Position numbers and translations under genes: made by a program
Shown here: positions 45,832-54,642 of the stretch, piece by piece
Position numbering within the stretch: the first letter of the stretch is position 1
Layout of the letters: each line of letters starts with the position of its first letter
The notes under the pieces: generated by a model
Told to the model about the DNA's origin: nothing
The model's database searches: none
What the model saw: only the letters and a program-made list of their open reading frames with translations
From: Peptoniphilus catoniae
GTDB lineage: Bacteria; Bacillota; Clostridia; Tissierellales; Peptoniphilaceae
NCBI RefSeq assembly: GCF_901447155.2
Contig: NZ_LR588413.1
Location: 420,648 to 484,647 of the forward strand
Length of the DNA stretch: 64,000 bases
Direction of reading: 5' to 3'

Positions 45832-48258
45832 TTATTTTATTTTTTCTATAATTCTGTATTTAGTTTCGAAGCCTTCTCCTTTTCCTGTAAAGGATGATTC
45901 TTCTTTTGCAAGATCTGACATTGTGTCCATAACCTCTTTAAATTCAGGTAAATCTTTTGTTTTGTTGTCCAACTCGTCAATTCCCTTTTGTTTAAATTCT
46001 GCAAGTTTTTCAGCAAAGGTCCTCATGTTTTCATTTATTAAGATTCCACCGTCTTTTAATTCCAAGGCTCCTTCTCCTAAATCTATGATTCCGTCATTTA
46101 GCTTTTTAATACCATCTCTCATGGGGCTTATGCCTTCATCTTTAATTCTTGGGAAATCATTAAACATTATAGATTTATTTTTAAATTCTTCCAAGCCTTC
46201 AGACAGCTTACTTGCTCCTGAGTTTAGCTTTTCTGAATTGGAATCAAGCTCTTCTATTGCATCAGCTAACTTATCAACCCCTTCTTCACTTTCTTCTGTT
46301 CCTTCCTTAAGCTTTGAGGATCCGTCCTTTAATTCTCCGGCTGCATCATCTAGCTTTACAAGGGCTTCAGATAGTTTTATAAGTTGTGATGTGTCTATGT
46401 TAGAAGTCATTTGGTCCATGCTTTTTTCCAGAGAGCTATAAATTTGATTTGTACCGCTGTATAATTCTTCTGTTCCCTTTTCTAATTCTTCAAGGCCTGT
46501 GGAAAGCTTTGTCATTGCCCCGTTTATTTGATTTGATGATTCTGCAAGTTGCCCCATGCCTGCTTTTAAAACTTCTATTTCCCCTAATTGAGAGGATATG
46601 CTTCCTGTAGCTCCGCTTATTTTCTGCAGCTTTGTGGCTATTGATTGGGTAGAGTTTCCTATGTTTGAGGCTTCAGCTCCAAGACCTGTAGCTGTTTGGG
46701 AAAGCATTGAAATTGCTTGTGCAACTTGTCCTGTAGGGTCTTCAACCTGACCTAGAATTCCTATTGCCGCCTGAATTTGTCCTGCTGACCCTCCTACTGA
46801 TTGTGCACTTCCCTTAAGGCTTATTAAATCCTCTTCAACATTAATGGATCCCAAGGCTGAAAGATCCGGAACAGTTATTTCTTGAACCTTACTGTTTAAT
46901 TTTTGAAAGTTTGTATTAAACTCTTCTTCTCCTGTAGCCAGTTGCTTTGAACCTTGTGCACTTTGTGATGCGCCATCTCTAACCTTTTGTGCTCCTAATG
47001 AAAGCTTTTCCATTCCGTTTTTTAATTCTGTAAGCTTTGAAATAAGTTCTCCTTTTAACTCATCAACCTTGCTTAATTTTGATGAGCCTTCTCTAAGCTC
47101 TCCTGTCGCCTTCTTTAGCTTGCCGATTCCGTCATCCAATTCTTTTGAGCCTTTGGCAAGCTCCCTTGCCCCATCTCTCATTTTACCTGTATTATCACTC
47201 ATTTGACCTACAGCATCGGTATATTTGCTTATTCCTGATGTAAGTTCACTTCCTCCATCAGCCATTTCTTTGGCATATCCCGGTACGGGTTTTACTTTTT
47301 CTATAACTTCATCAATTTTATCTTCCAACTCTCCTGATTTGTCATATAGTTCTTTAGAACCGTCACCAAGTTTTTTAACTCCGTCGTCTAATTCATCGAT
47401 GCCTCCATTTAATTCATTTTGTGCATCTGAAAGCTTTTCTGAAGCATCTACTAATTTTTGAGAGTTATCTTCAAGCTCTCTTACTCCGTCACGCAACTTG
47501 TCAATGGATTCTATATTAACTTCATTTTGGAAAAGCTCATTTGATATTACAGCATAACCTTCAATTGGCTCATAGTCTTTTACATCCATTTCAATTACAA
47601 CCTTATTCTTAAAATCTTCCATTTGTTTATCATCTAAAATTGTTTCAAAGTTTTCTCTAAGTCCCGGGGTTAAAACTGTAGTTATAACTTGGTTTTTCCC
47701 ATCCTTTAAAACCTTTGAATCATAGGCTGATATATTTGATGCTACGTCTTCATTAAAGGACATGGCAGTTATAACTGTATAGGGTGCATATACTTTTGTC
47801 TTTTTCCCTGCAATTTCTTTTACCACATATTTTTTGTTTTCTGCTGAAAGATTTATCTCTAAATGTCCTGATTTTCCTTTTAGCTCTTTATTGCTGGTTT
47901 TCTTTCCGTCAAGATAAAATTCAATATTTACATCAACAGGTAACTCCTCTTCGCTTTTACCTTGATAATATATATCTTTTTTGTCCTCTTTCCAGTCAAT
48001 ATATCCCTTGTCATTTTTAAGCTTTTCGTCTGTTTTTAAGTTTTTAAGATCCTTTAAATTTGTCTTATCTTTTCCTTCAATGTTTCTATCTGAATTTAAC
48101 CAGACTGATACAGTTTTATCTACTATTTTTTCATCCTCTTTAATTACATATACTGTTTCACTTTTATTTATTACATTTGATGAAGCAAAAATTGTATTAG
48201 GTAGAATCATAGATGATAAAACAATTAAAGATACAGTTTTTTGAAATTTTTTATTCAT
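45832..48258 (-). CDS. Secreted coiled-coil/heptad-repeat protein (YhgE-like), partner of MMPL transporter
   Basis: An 808-residue protein. The signal peptide is residues 1-26 (KKFQKTVSLIVLSSMILPNTIFA). A beta-rich N domain of about 230 residues precedes a long region with many LxxG/heptad patterns (LDDGVKKLGDGSKEL, LKDGSSKLKEG, LNDGIIDLGEGALELKDGG) that match the xxxLxxG repeat found beside Firmicute MMPL and YhgE/Pip proteins. No LPXTG anchor or transmembrane helix is present at the C-terminus. It lies 12 bp after the MMPL gene, so both are probably made and act together at the envelope. The cargo is unknown. Confidence 0.75.
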   Translation of the reverse strand: MNKKFQKTVSLIVLSSMILPNTIFASSNVINKSETVYVIKEDEKIVDKTVSVWLNSDRNIEGKDKTNLKDLKNLKTDEKLKNDKGYIDWKEDKKDIYYQGKSEEELPVDVNIEFYLDGKKTSNKELKGKSGHLEINLSAENKKYVVKEIAGKKTKVYAPYTVITAMSFNEDVASNISAYDSKVLKDGKNQVITTVLTPGLRENFETILDDKQMEDFKNKVVIEMDVKDYEPIEGYAVISNELFQNEVNIESIDKLRDGVRELEDNSQKLVDASEKLSDAQNELNGGIDELDDGVKKLGDGSKELYDKSGELEDKIDEVIEKVKPVPGYAKEMADGGSELTSGISKYTDAVGQMSDNTGKMRDGARELAKGSKELDDGIGKLKKATGELREGSSKLSKVDELKGELISKLTELKNGMEKLSLGAQKVRDGASQSAQGSKQLATGEEEFNTNFQKLNSKVQEITVPDLSALGSINVEEDLISLKGSAQSVGGSAGQIQAAIGILGQVEDPTGQVAQAISMLSQTATGLGAEASNIGNSTQSIATKLQKISGATGSISSQLGEIEVLKAGMGQLAESSNQINGAMTKLSTGLEELEKGTEELYSGTNQIYSSLEKSMDQMTSNIDTSQLIKLSEALVKLDDAAGELKDGSSKLKEGTEESEEGVDKLADAIEELDSNSEKLNSGASKLSEGLEEFKNKSIMFNDFPRIKDEGISPMRDGIKKLNDGIIDLGEGALELKDGGILINENMRTFAEKLAEFKQKGIDELDNKTKDLPEFKEVMDTMSDLAKEESSFTGKGEGFETKYRIIEKIK

Positions 48259-48270
48259 TTTATACTCCTT

Positions 48271-50325
48271 TTAATTTAAACCTTTAGTGGTTTTCTTAAT
48301 AAATGGAAATGTTACAGATATAATGGCAGGTAACAAAAATATAATAACTGCCATACTTACAATTGCCCCTCTTGCAAGAAAGTTGCAAATTGTAGATACT
48401 ATTTCCATTTTAGAATATATTCCAACACCTATTGTAGCCGCCATAAAAGACAGAGCTGATGTAACAATTGACTTTGAGGTTTCCTTAACAGATATATTTA
48501 AAGATTTGTTTACGTCTCCCGTTTTTTTGTATTCTGCTAAAAATCTGTCTGTCATAAGTATTGAATAATCAATAGTTGAGCCTAGCTGTATAACTCCAAT
48601 AATTATTGATGTTATAAAAGGTATGGTCTGCCCTAAATAAAACGGTATACCCATGTTTATCTGAATCGCCAGTTCAATTGCTGAAATCAAAACAAGTGGG
48701 ATTCCTATTGATTTAAAAACTATTGCTATTATTAGAAAAACAATTACTACTGACGCCGCATTTACAATTTTAAAATCTCGATTTGAAATTACCGTCAAAT
48801 CGTCTGTTAAAACGGCTTCTCCTGTTAAATAACCTTCCTTATCATATTTATTTATAACGCTGCGCATTTCCCTAATCTGATTTCTTACCTCGTTAGAAGC
48901 GGTTTGATATTCTGAGTTTGCCATTATCATTTGATAACCGTCTTTAGAAAAGTTATCCCCGACTTTATCAGGTAAAATATCTCCGGGTAAAATTACCCCT
49001 GTTACGGAATTGGTGCTTAAAACGGAGCTTATTCCATCAATATTATTTATTCCGTCAATTAAATCATTTAAGGAAGAATTTGATAAGTCATCTCTTACTA
49101 CTATAAAGTGTGTACTTGCCATGTTATAATCTTTTTTCATTTTATTAAGGGCAACTATTGAATCCAGGTCTTGAGGAAGGGACCTGTCCAAATTATAATA
49201 GAGTTTTGTGTTTACGGAGCCGAAAATCGCCGGAATAAATAAAGCAATAAAGACTGTAAAAAGTGTTTTGCTATGCTTAATATTAAATTCTGAAAGCCTG
49301 TCAAAGGATGGAAGAAATATTTTATGATTATACTTGTTTACAAGTTTTTCTACAATTAACAGCATAGAGGGAAGTACAATTACTGTTGACAAAAGTCCTG
49401 TTAAAACTCCCTTGCTCATTACAAGTCCTATATCCTTACCAAGACCAAGCTCCATAAGTAAAAGAACCATAAATCCTGCAAAGGTTGTTAGGGAAGATGC
49501 AAACAAAGATGATATAGTTTCCTGAATGGCAATATCCATAGCTTTATTTTTGTTATCTTCGTAAGATTTTTCTTCAACATACCTGTGATACAAAAATATT
49601 GAATAATCCATTGTAACTGCAAGCTGTAAAACAGCTGCAATTGCTTTTGTCAAATAGGATATCTCTCCAAGAAATATATTAGTCCCGAAGTTATAAATAA
49701 CTGCATAGCCTATTGTAAGCATAAATACAAAGGGGATAACAGTAGACTCATTAGTAAGAGATAAAACTATTAATCCTAAAGCTATAGCAAGCCCTACATA
49801 AATAGGGGTCTCTTTATCAATAATATCCTTAGTATCCTTTACAAGAGATGAAATACCGCTTAAATATTTAGGCTTAGATTCAATATCTCTAATCTGTTCA
49901 ATAGCAGACATAGTTGTAAAAGAAGATGAGGATTCACTAAACTTAACTATCATTAAGGTAGAATTTTCAGCATAAAAAATATCCTTTATATCATCAGGTA
50001 AAAATTCCTCCGGTATCATATCTCCTACTGTAGAAGATTTTGATATAACATCCTCAACACCATCAATCTTAAGAATCTTATCTCTAAGTACCTGTGCATC
50101 GTGATCCGTACCTTCCAATATAAGCATTCCTGTTGCAGCATTTTTAAAATTTTTATCCAGTATATCCTGCCCCTGTGTTGACTTTAAATCCTGAGGTAAA
50201 TAAGTTAAAATATCATAATTTACTCCTGTCCTTTTATATCCTATAAATGAAGGTATAAGAAGCAATGTCATCACCAAAAGAACTAATCTCGGATGATGAG
50301 ATATAAATTTTGTAAATCTTTTCAT
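48271..50325 (-). CDS. MMPL/RND family transporter
   Basis: A 684-residue MMPL-type transporter with two homologous halves, each having five to six helices and an extracytoplasmic loop. Halves show similar TMDYSIFLYHRYVEE and GSTIDYSILMTDRFLAEY sequences, the helix-4-like Asp-Tyr pair that carries the proton relay. The N-terminus is RFTKFISHHPRLVLLVMTLLLIPSFIGYKRT. MMPL proteins export lipids, drugs or siderophores; the substrate here is unknown. It follows the TetR gene by 9 bases, and a secreted heptad-repeat partner follows. Confidence 0.9.
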   Translation of the reverse strand: MKRFTKFISHHPRLVLLVMTLLLIPSFIGYKRTGVNYDILTYLPQDLKSTQGQDILDKNFKNAATGMLILEGTDHDAQVLRDKILKIDGVEDVISKSSTVGDMIPEEFLPDDIKDIFYAENSTLMIVKFSESSSSFTTMSAIEQIRDIESKPKYLSGISSLVKDTKDIIDKETPIYVGLAIALGLIVLSLTNESTVIPFVFMLTIGYAVIYNFGTNIFLGEISYLTKAIAAVLQLAVTMDYSIFLYHRYVEEKSYEDNKNKAMDIAIQETISSLFASSLTTFAGFMVLLLMELGLGKDIGLVMSKGVLTGLLSTVIVLPSMLLIVEKLVNKYNHKIFLPSFDRLSEFNIKHSKTLFTVFIALFIPAIFGSVNTKLYYNLDRSLPQDLDSIVALNKMKKDYNMASTHFIVVRDDLSNSSLNDLIDGINNIDGISSVLSTNSVTGVILPGDILPDKVGDNFSKDGYQMIMANSEYQTASNEVRNQIREMRSVINKYDKEGYLTGEAVLTDDLTVISNRDFKIVNAASVVIVFLIIAIVFKSIGIPLVLISAIELAIQINMGIPFYLGQTIPFITSIIIGVIQLGSTIDYSILMTDRFLAEYKKTGDVNKSLNISVKETSKSIVTSALSFMAATIGVGIYSKMEIVSTICNFLARGAIVSMAVIIFLLPAIISVTFPFIKKTTKGLN

Positions 50326-50334
50326 AAAATCACT

Positions 50335-50922
50335 CTATCCAAATATTTTTCTTACTATTTTAAAAAGTACAGACTTCATTTCCTCTATGTCTAAAACTGA
50401 ATTTTGCATTAAAGAGGATTTACAAGTCGATAAGACTATGTGCATAGTTAAGGATAAAATAAACAACTGCTCTGATTCAGAATACCTAATTGGAAATAAA
50501 GCAGAATATTTTTCCAAAACAAAGCTTAAAGTGCTGTCAGCTTTTTTAAATCTTTCATCATTTTCAATTTTGGCATATAAAGCCCAATTTACATTTTTTA
50601 AAATAAGATCCAACTCAACAGGATCCTTTACTAAATAATCAATTATATAGGCTATAAAGGAAATATATCTTTCAGTGGGGTCCGTTCCGCTGCAATTTTC
50701 TTCAGCCTCATAAAACAAATCAATCATTATGTCCAAAACTATTTCTTCCTCAAGATCTCTTTTGTCTTTAAAGTAAAGATAAAAGGTTCCTAAGCCCAAA
50801 TCAGTTTTTTTCATAATATCTCTAATGGAAGTTCCTTCAATTCCTTTCTCTCTAAAAGATTTAAGAGCAGCTTGAGTTATTTTTATTTCCTTATCTTTTT
50901 TCCCCTTATCTGTCCTTTGCAT
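50335..50922 (-). CDS. TetR family transcriptional regulator
   Basis: TetR/AcrR regulator, about 195 residues from the chosen start. The helix-turn-helix is IKITQAALKSFREKGIEGTSIRDIMKKTDLGLGTFYLYFKDKRDLEEE, and the C-terminal part is a ligand domain with no assigned effector. The frame opens at 50997, but GGGAGGAA sits three bases before the ATG at 50922 (MQRTDKGKK). It is the first gene of the tetR-MMPL-heptad protein operon. Two matching 13-bp palindromes flank its promoter, so it is very likely autoregulated. Confidence 0.92.
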   Translation of the reverse strand: MQRTDKGKKDKEIKITQAALKSFREKGIEGTSIRDIMKKTDLGLGTFYLYFKDKRDLEEEIVLDIMIDLFYEAEENCSGTDPTERYISFIAYIIDYLVKDPVELDLILKNVNWALYAKIENDERFKKADSTLSFVLEKYSALFPIRYSESEQLFILSLTMHIVLSTCKSSLMQNSVLDIEEMKSVLFKIVRKIFG

Positions 50923-50940
50923 AAGTTCCTCCCAACATAC

Positions 50941-50953
50941 TGAACAGTGTTCA
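50941..50953. promoter_or_regulatory. TetR operator copy 1 (downstream of the -10)
   Basis: Palindrome TGAACAGTGTTCA, identical except for the central base to copy 2. The centre-to-centre spacing is 43 bp, about four helical turns. Confidence 0.75.
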
Positions 50954-50962
50954 TTCTTAACG

Positions 50963-50976
50963 GGTAATATATTACC
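50963..50976. promoter_or_regulatory. Central palindrome GGTAATATATTACC at the -10
   Basis: A 14-bp perfect palindrome that contains the -10 box of the tetR promoter. It may be a third regulator site or coincidence with the symmetric -10. Confidence 0.5.
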
Positions 50977-50997
50977 ACGTTTCTGAACAATGTTCAA
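50969..50997 (-). promoter_or_regulatory. tetR operon promoter
   Basis: TTGAAC -35 (50992-50997), 17 bp, TAATAT -10 (50969-50974) on the minus strand. The -35 lies within operator copy 2. Confidence 0.7.
50984..50996. promoter_or_regulatory. TetR operator copy 2 (overlaps -35)
   Basis: Palindrome TGAACAATGTTCA matching copy 1 at 50941-50953. A repressor bound here would block RNA polymerase. Confidence 0.75.
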
Positions 50998-51043
50998 TAT
51001 GTTTTTTTAGAATTTTTTATTTTAAATTAAAAATTTTCTGCAA

Positions 51044-51074
51044 CAAAAAAACCACCGGATTTCTCCGATGGTTT
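51044..51074 (-). terminator. Terminator after rplL
   Basis: AACCATCGG pairs with CCGGTGGTT around AGAAAT and is followed on the minus strand by seven T. Confidence 0.85.
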
Positions 51075-51095
51075 AATGATTTTACTTATAAATAA

Positions 51096-51482
51096 TTAGT
51101 CTAATTCTACAGTTGCTCCTACTTCTTCAAGCTTAGCTTTCATTTCTTCAGCTTCTTCCTTAGGTGCATTTTCCTTAACTGCCTTAGGTGCTCCGTCAAC
51201 TAGTGCCTTAGCATCCTTTAGTCCAAGACCTGTAAGATCTTTAACTACTTTAATAACTTTAATCTTTTCTTGTCCTGCTTCTTTAAGAATTACGTTAAAT
51301 TCAGTTTTTTCTTCAGCTGCTGCAGCAGGTGCTGCTCCTCCTGCTGCAGGTGCTACTGCTACTGCTGCAGGTGCTGCTGCAGATACTCCGAATTCTTCTT
51401 CAAGAGCCTTTACAACTTCTGATAATTCTAATACTGTTAAACCTTTAATTTCTTCAATAAGAGCTTGTACTTTTTCTGACAT
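51096..51482 (-). CDS. rplL: Ribosomal protein L7/L12
   Basis: A 128-residue stalk protein that recruits translation factors to the ribosome. The N-terminal dimerisation part is [33 protein letters not shown], the Ala/Pro-rich hinge spans about residues 35-55, and the C-terminal domain [43 protein letters not shown] binds factors. It follows rplJ by 30 bases under the L10 leader and ends with a terminator. Confidence 0.98.
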   Translation of the reverse strand: MSEKVQALIEEIKGLTVLELSEVVKALEEEFGVSAAAPAAVAVAPAAGGAAPAAAAEEKTEFNVILKEAGQEKIKVIKVVKDLTGLGLKDAKALVDGAPKAVKENAPKEEAEEMKAKLEEVGATVELD

Positions 51483-51512
51483 TATAATACCTCCAAATTT
51501 TTTTAATTTTTA

Positions 51513-52055
51513 TTAAGCTGTCGCTTCTTGTTCTTTCTTTTCAGCAATAGCATTTAATACTACTGCAAGTCCTCTTAAGTTTCCTGTTAACACATTTGCA
51601 AGTCCTTGAATAGGAGCATTCAATCCTCCAAGTACTTGAGCAATTAGAACTTCCTTAGATGGAAGTTTAGCTAGATTTTCAATTTCTTCCAAAGAAATAA
51701 CTCTTCCGTCAACTATACCTGATTTGATTTCGATCTCTTCGTGATCTTTAGCAAATTCTGAAGTTATTTTAGCTGCTGAAGCCGGGTCTTCCATTGAGAA
51801 AGCAGCTGCACTTGGTCCTTTTAGGTGATCTAAAAGTTCTTCATTGTATCCAAGCTCAGCAAAGGCACGTTTCATCATGGTATTTTTGTAAACCTTATAT
51901 TGAACTCCTGCTTCTCTGTATTTAGCTCTAAGCTCTGTAGCATCCTCTACGCTTAGTCCTCTATAATTTACAAATATAATTGATTGAGCGCCTTCAACTT
52001 TTTCTTTAATTTCTTCAACTAGTTGGGCTTTTTCTTGAAGCTTTTCTTCTCTCAT
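51513..52055 (-). CDS. rplJ: Ribosomal protein L10
   Basis: A 180-residue base of the L7/L12 stalk. Typical stretches are VEEIKEKVEGAQSIIFVNYRGLSVEDATELRAKYREAGVQYKVYKNTMMKRAF and LPSKEVLIAQVLGGLNAPIQGLANVL. L10 also represses its own operon by binding the leader RNA upstream. rplKA, normally directly upstream, are about 8 kb away here, so rplJ has a promoter of its own. Confidence 0.98.
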   Translation of the reverse strand: MREEKLQEKAQLVEEIKEKVEGAQSIIFVNYRGLSVEDATELRAKYREAGVQYKVYKNTMMKRAFAELGYNEELLDHLKGPSAAAFSMEDPASAAKITSEFAKDHEEIEIKSGIVDGRVISLEEIENLAKLPSKEVLIAQVLGGLNAPIQGLANVLTGNLRGLAVVLNAIAEKKEQEATA

Positions 52056-52073
52056 TATTTCACCCCCGAATAT

Positions 52074-52184
52074 AAAAAAATCCCATCGCAGACAGGATGA
52101 GATATAGGAAACGAATTTATTTTTTCCGTACTTACCTCGGTAGGATTATTAAGGCTTTACCCCCTACTGTCTGCGGTTACAACA
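52074..52184 (-). ncRNA. L10 leader RNA (ribosomal protein autoregulatory element)
   Basis: In the minus-strand 5' leader of rplJ, CCGCAGACAG pairs with CTGTCTGCG to close a long helix. Inside are AGTAGGGGGTAAAGCC and TCCTACCGAGGT, the conserved kink-turn and internal-loop parts of the L10 leader. TTTTTTT follows directly at 52074-52080, so the closed form can also terminate transcription, giving feedback control of rplJL by L10/L12. Confidence 0.85.
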
Positions 52185-52190
52185 ATGTGT

Positions 52191-52219
52191 ATAATAACAT
52201 AATAGAAAACTATTGTCAA
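52191..52219 (-). promoter_or_regulatory. rplJ-rplL promoter
   Basis: Consensus TTGACA -35 (52214-52219), 17 bp, TATTAT -10 (52191-52196). The predicted start near 52184 opens the L10 leader. This is a strong promoter, as expected for ribosomal genes separated from rplKA. Confidence 0.85.
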
Positions 52220-52294
52220 CATAGCTTTCTATTATTTTTATTTTTTGTTTTATAAAAAATTTTAATAGCTTTAATAGAAAATTTTACTTTAAAA

Positions 52295-53785
52295 TCAATC
52301 CCTTGCCCAACCCTTTGCATAATCTACCGCCTTATGCCATCTGTCTATTTTGCTTTTTCTTTCTTCTTGACTTATTTCAGGCTTAAAGATCTTATCTCCC
52401 TCTTTTAGGTTGAACTCTTTTATATCCTTCCAAAATCCTACTGTAAGTCCTGCCAGCCTTGCTGATCCTAAGGCTGTCGCCTCAACTTGTTTAGGTCTTA
52501 TTACGTCTGCATTTATTATATCTGATTGAAATTGCATCAAAAAATCATTATTGCTGGCTCCTCCATCTACCTTTAGGGATTTTAGTTTAAAGCCGCAGTC
52601 CTCTTCCATAGCTTTTAAAATATCTGATGACAAAAGTGCTATAGATTCCAAGGTTGCTCTTATTATATGGTACTTGCTGGTCCCTCTTGTTAGACCAACT
52701 ATAGTTCCCCTTGCATATTGATCCCAGTAAGGTGCCCCAAGTCCTGTAAAGGCAGGCACTACATAACAGTCATTTGTGTCTTTAACCTTTAAAGCCATGT
52801 ATTCACTGTCTTCTGATGAATCTATTATCCTAAGCTCATCTCTTAACCATTGTATAGCCGAACCTGCTACGAAAATCGATCCTTCAAGGGCATAGTTCAC
52901 CTTTCCGTCAAGACCCCAAGCTATAGTTGTTACCAGTCCATTTTTACTCTTAACAGGTTTATCCCCTATGTTCATTAATAAAAATGCTCCCGTGCCATAA
53001 GTATTTTTAGTTTCCGCTTCACTAAAACATCCCTGTCCGAAAAGAGCCGCCTGTTGATCTCCTATTGCAGCTGCAATAGGTATATTCCCACCAAGATACT
53101 TGTCTGAACTATAACCGTAAATTTCACCATTTGACCTTACATCAGGTAGAATTTCTTTAGGTATATCTAATAGATTTAAAATTTCTTCATCCCATTTAAG
53201 AGTGTTAATATTAAAAAGCATGGTCCTTGAAGCATTGGAATAGTCAGTTACATGTACTTTTTTATCTGTAAGTTTCCAAATTAGCCAGGAGTCTACCGTC
53301 CCAAAAAGAATTTCTCCCTTTTTTGCTTTCTCCATAGCTCCATCAACATGGTCAAGAATCCATTTTATTTTAGTAGCTGAAAAATAAGCATCAATAACAA
53401 GACCTGTCTTTTCTCTAAACATTTCGCCATAGCCCTTGTTAATCAGCTCATCACAATAAGAAGATGTTCTCCTGCACTGCCAAACAATTGCATTATAAAT
53501 AGGCTCTCCGGTCTCCTTATCCCAAAGAATTGTAGTTTCCCTTTGGTTTGTTATACCAATAGCAGCAATGTCCTCCGGAACAGCTCCGATTTTAGTCATT
53601 GCCTCTACAGCTGTACCTATTTGAGTAGACCAAATTTCCTTAGGATCGTGCTCAACATAACCTGGCTTAGGAAAATATTGTATAAATTCTTTTTGAGCAG
53701 AGGAAACAATGTCTCCATTTTTATTAAATAATATAGTTCTGCTGCTGGTCGTTCCTGCATCAAATGCCATTATATATTTTTTCAT
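52295..53785 (-). CDS. glpK: Glycerol kinase
   Basis: Phosphorylates glycerol to glycerol-3-phosphate. The 496-residue protein begins [20 protein letters not shown] with the ATP-binding loop, and holds [37 protein letters not shown], and the FGGY signature [19 protein letters not shown]. It lies 10 bp after mgtC, so the two are probably co-transcribed; no glpF or glpD is nearby. It is inside the island that splits the ribosomal genes. His232-type phosphorylation control was not verified. Confidence 0.96.
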   Translation of the reverse strand: MKKYIMAFDAGTTSSRTILFNKNGDIVSSAQKEFIQYFPKPGYVEHDPKEIWSTQIGTAVEAMTKIGAVPEDIAAIGITNQRETTILWDKETGEPIYNAIVWQCRRTSSYCDELINKGYGEMFREKTGLVIDAYFSATKIKWILDHVDGAMEKAKKGEILFGTVDSWLIWKLTDKKVHVTDYSNASRTMLFNINTLKWDEEILNLLDIPKEILPDVRSNGEIYGYSSDKYLGGNIPIAAAIGDQQAALFGQGCFSEAETKNTYGTGAFLLMNIGDKPVKSKNGLVTTIAWGLDGKVNYALEGSIFVAGSAIQWLRDELRIIDSSEDSEYMALKVKDTNDCYVVPAFTGLGAPYWDQYARGTIVGLTRGTSKYHIIRATLESIALLSSDILKAMEEDCGFKLKSLKVDGGASNNDFLMQFQSDIINADVIRPKQVEATALGSARLAGLTVGFWKDIKEFNLKEGDKIFKPEISQEERKSKIDRWHKAVDYAKGWARD

Positions 53786-53795
53786 TCCCTACCCC

Positions 53796-54458
53796 TTATA
53801 TAAAGTAAAATTTTATTATAGATTTATTATTTATCAAATAATTAATAAACTCATCCTTTTGCTCTTCAGTATCAATGGAACACTTAACTACAATTTTAAG
53901 TTCATTTCTATTATGACTTACTATAAACCCTTCTCTATAAATTTTTAAACTATCCATATAGGCCTTTAAATCAGGAACAAATTTATAGTCGTTACTGAAA
54001 ATTAAAATTTTATAAAGTTCATGGTCCTTACTTTCAAAAAATTTATACACATAGGTTTGTATTAATAATATAAGTATTGTAGCAAAAATTCCTAAAAAAA
54101 TTAACCCTGCTCCAATGGCCATAGCAACTATTGATGTCGTCCAAACACCTGCTGCAGTAGTAAGACCTTGAATATCAATGTTTCTTACAAATATAAGACC
54201 TGCACCTAAAAATCCTATACCGGAAACAACTTGAGCCGCTATTCTTCCCGGATCATGACCCAGTGAGTCAAAAAAACCGTACTTTGAAATAATCATTGCC
54301 AAACAGGAGCCCATTGCAACTATCATATGAGTCCTTATACCGGCATTTTTATGTCTTATTTTTCTTTCAGAGCCTATAGCAAAGCCACATACACAAGCTA
54401 AAATTATCCTTATGGTTAAATTTAAAGTAAAAGAGTTTAAATTTAAAAAATCTTTCAT
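53796..54458 (-). CDS. MgtC/SapB family membrane protein
   Basis: A 220-residue protein with about five helices in the first 130 residues. LNLTIRIILACVCGFAIGSERKIRHKNAGIRTHMIVAMGSCLAMIIS and the DPGRIAAQVVSGIGFLGAGLI motif are typical of MgtC/SapB. The C-terminal 80 residues are a cytoplasmic ACT-like domain. MgtC proteins regulate Mg2+ homeostasis or ATP synthase in pathogens; in most Firmicutes the role is unclear. It precedes glpK. There is no evidence for a Mg2+ riboswitch upstream. Confidence 0.88.
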   Translation of the reverse strand: MKDFLNLNSFTLNLTIRIILACVCGFAIGSERKIRHKNAGIRTHMIVAMGSCLAMIISKYGFFDSLGHDPGRIAAQVVSGIGFLGAGLIFVRNIDIQGLTTAAGVWTTSIVAMAIGAGLIFLGIFATILILLIQTYVYKFFESKDHELYKILIFSNDYKFVPDLKAYMDSLKIYREGFIVSHNRNELKIVVKCSIDTEEQKDEFINYLINNKSIIKFYFI

Positions 54459-54595
54459 AATATCACCTTGTAAAAAATACTATACCTTTACTTTGATTAT
54501 ATCACAGAAAATTTACCTTGTTTTCCTCAATCCTTTATAATCCGGCTTTTTATATTTATCTTAAATATCTTTTGTTAAATCTTACTTTTAAGCAA

Positions 54596-54621
54596 TAAAA
54601 AAGAGACCTTAAAAGTCTCTT
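54596..54621 (-). terminator. Terminator after the RpiR gene
   Basis: AAGAGAC pairs with GTCTCTT, followed on the minus strand by TTTTTT; it separates the amino-acid module from mgtC-glpK. Confidence 0.8.
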
Positions 54622-54642
54622 ACGTTAAAAAATATATTGCTT

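Noticed and set aside
45923-46441. 172-residue plus-strand ORF rich in Ser/Pro/Phe
   Set aside because: Antisense to the LxxG repeat region of the heptad protein; the repetitive codons keep the opposite frame open.
54459-54642. Mg2+ riboswitch upstream of mgtC
   Set aside because: The spacer is only about 180 bases, contains the rpiR terminator and a TATAAT box, and lacks M-box or yybP-ykoY motifs.
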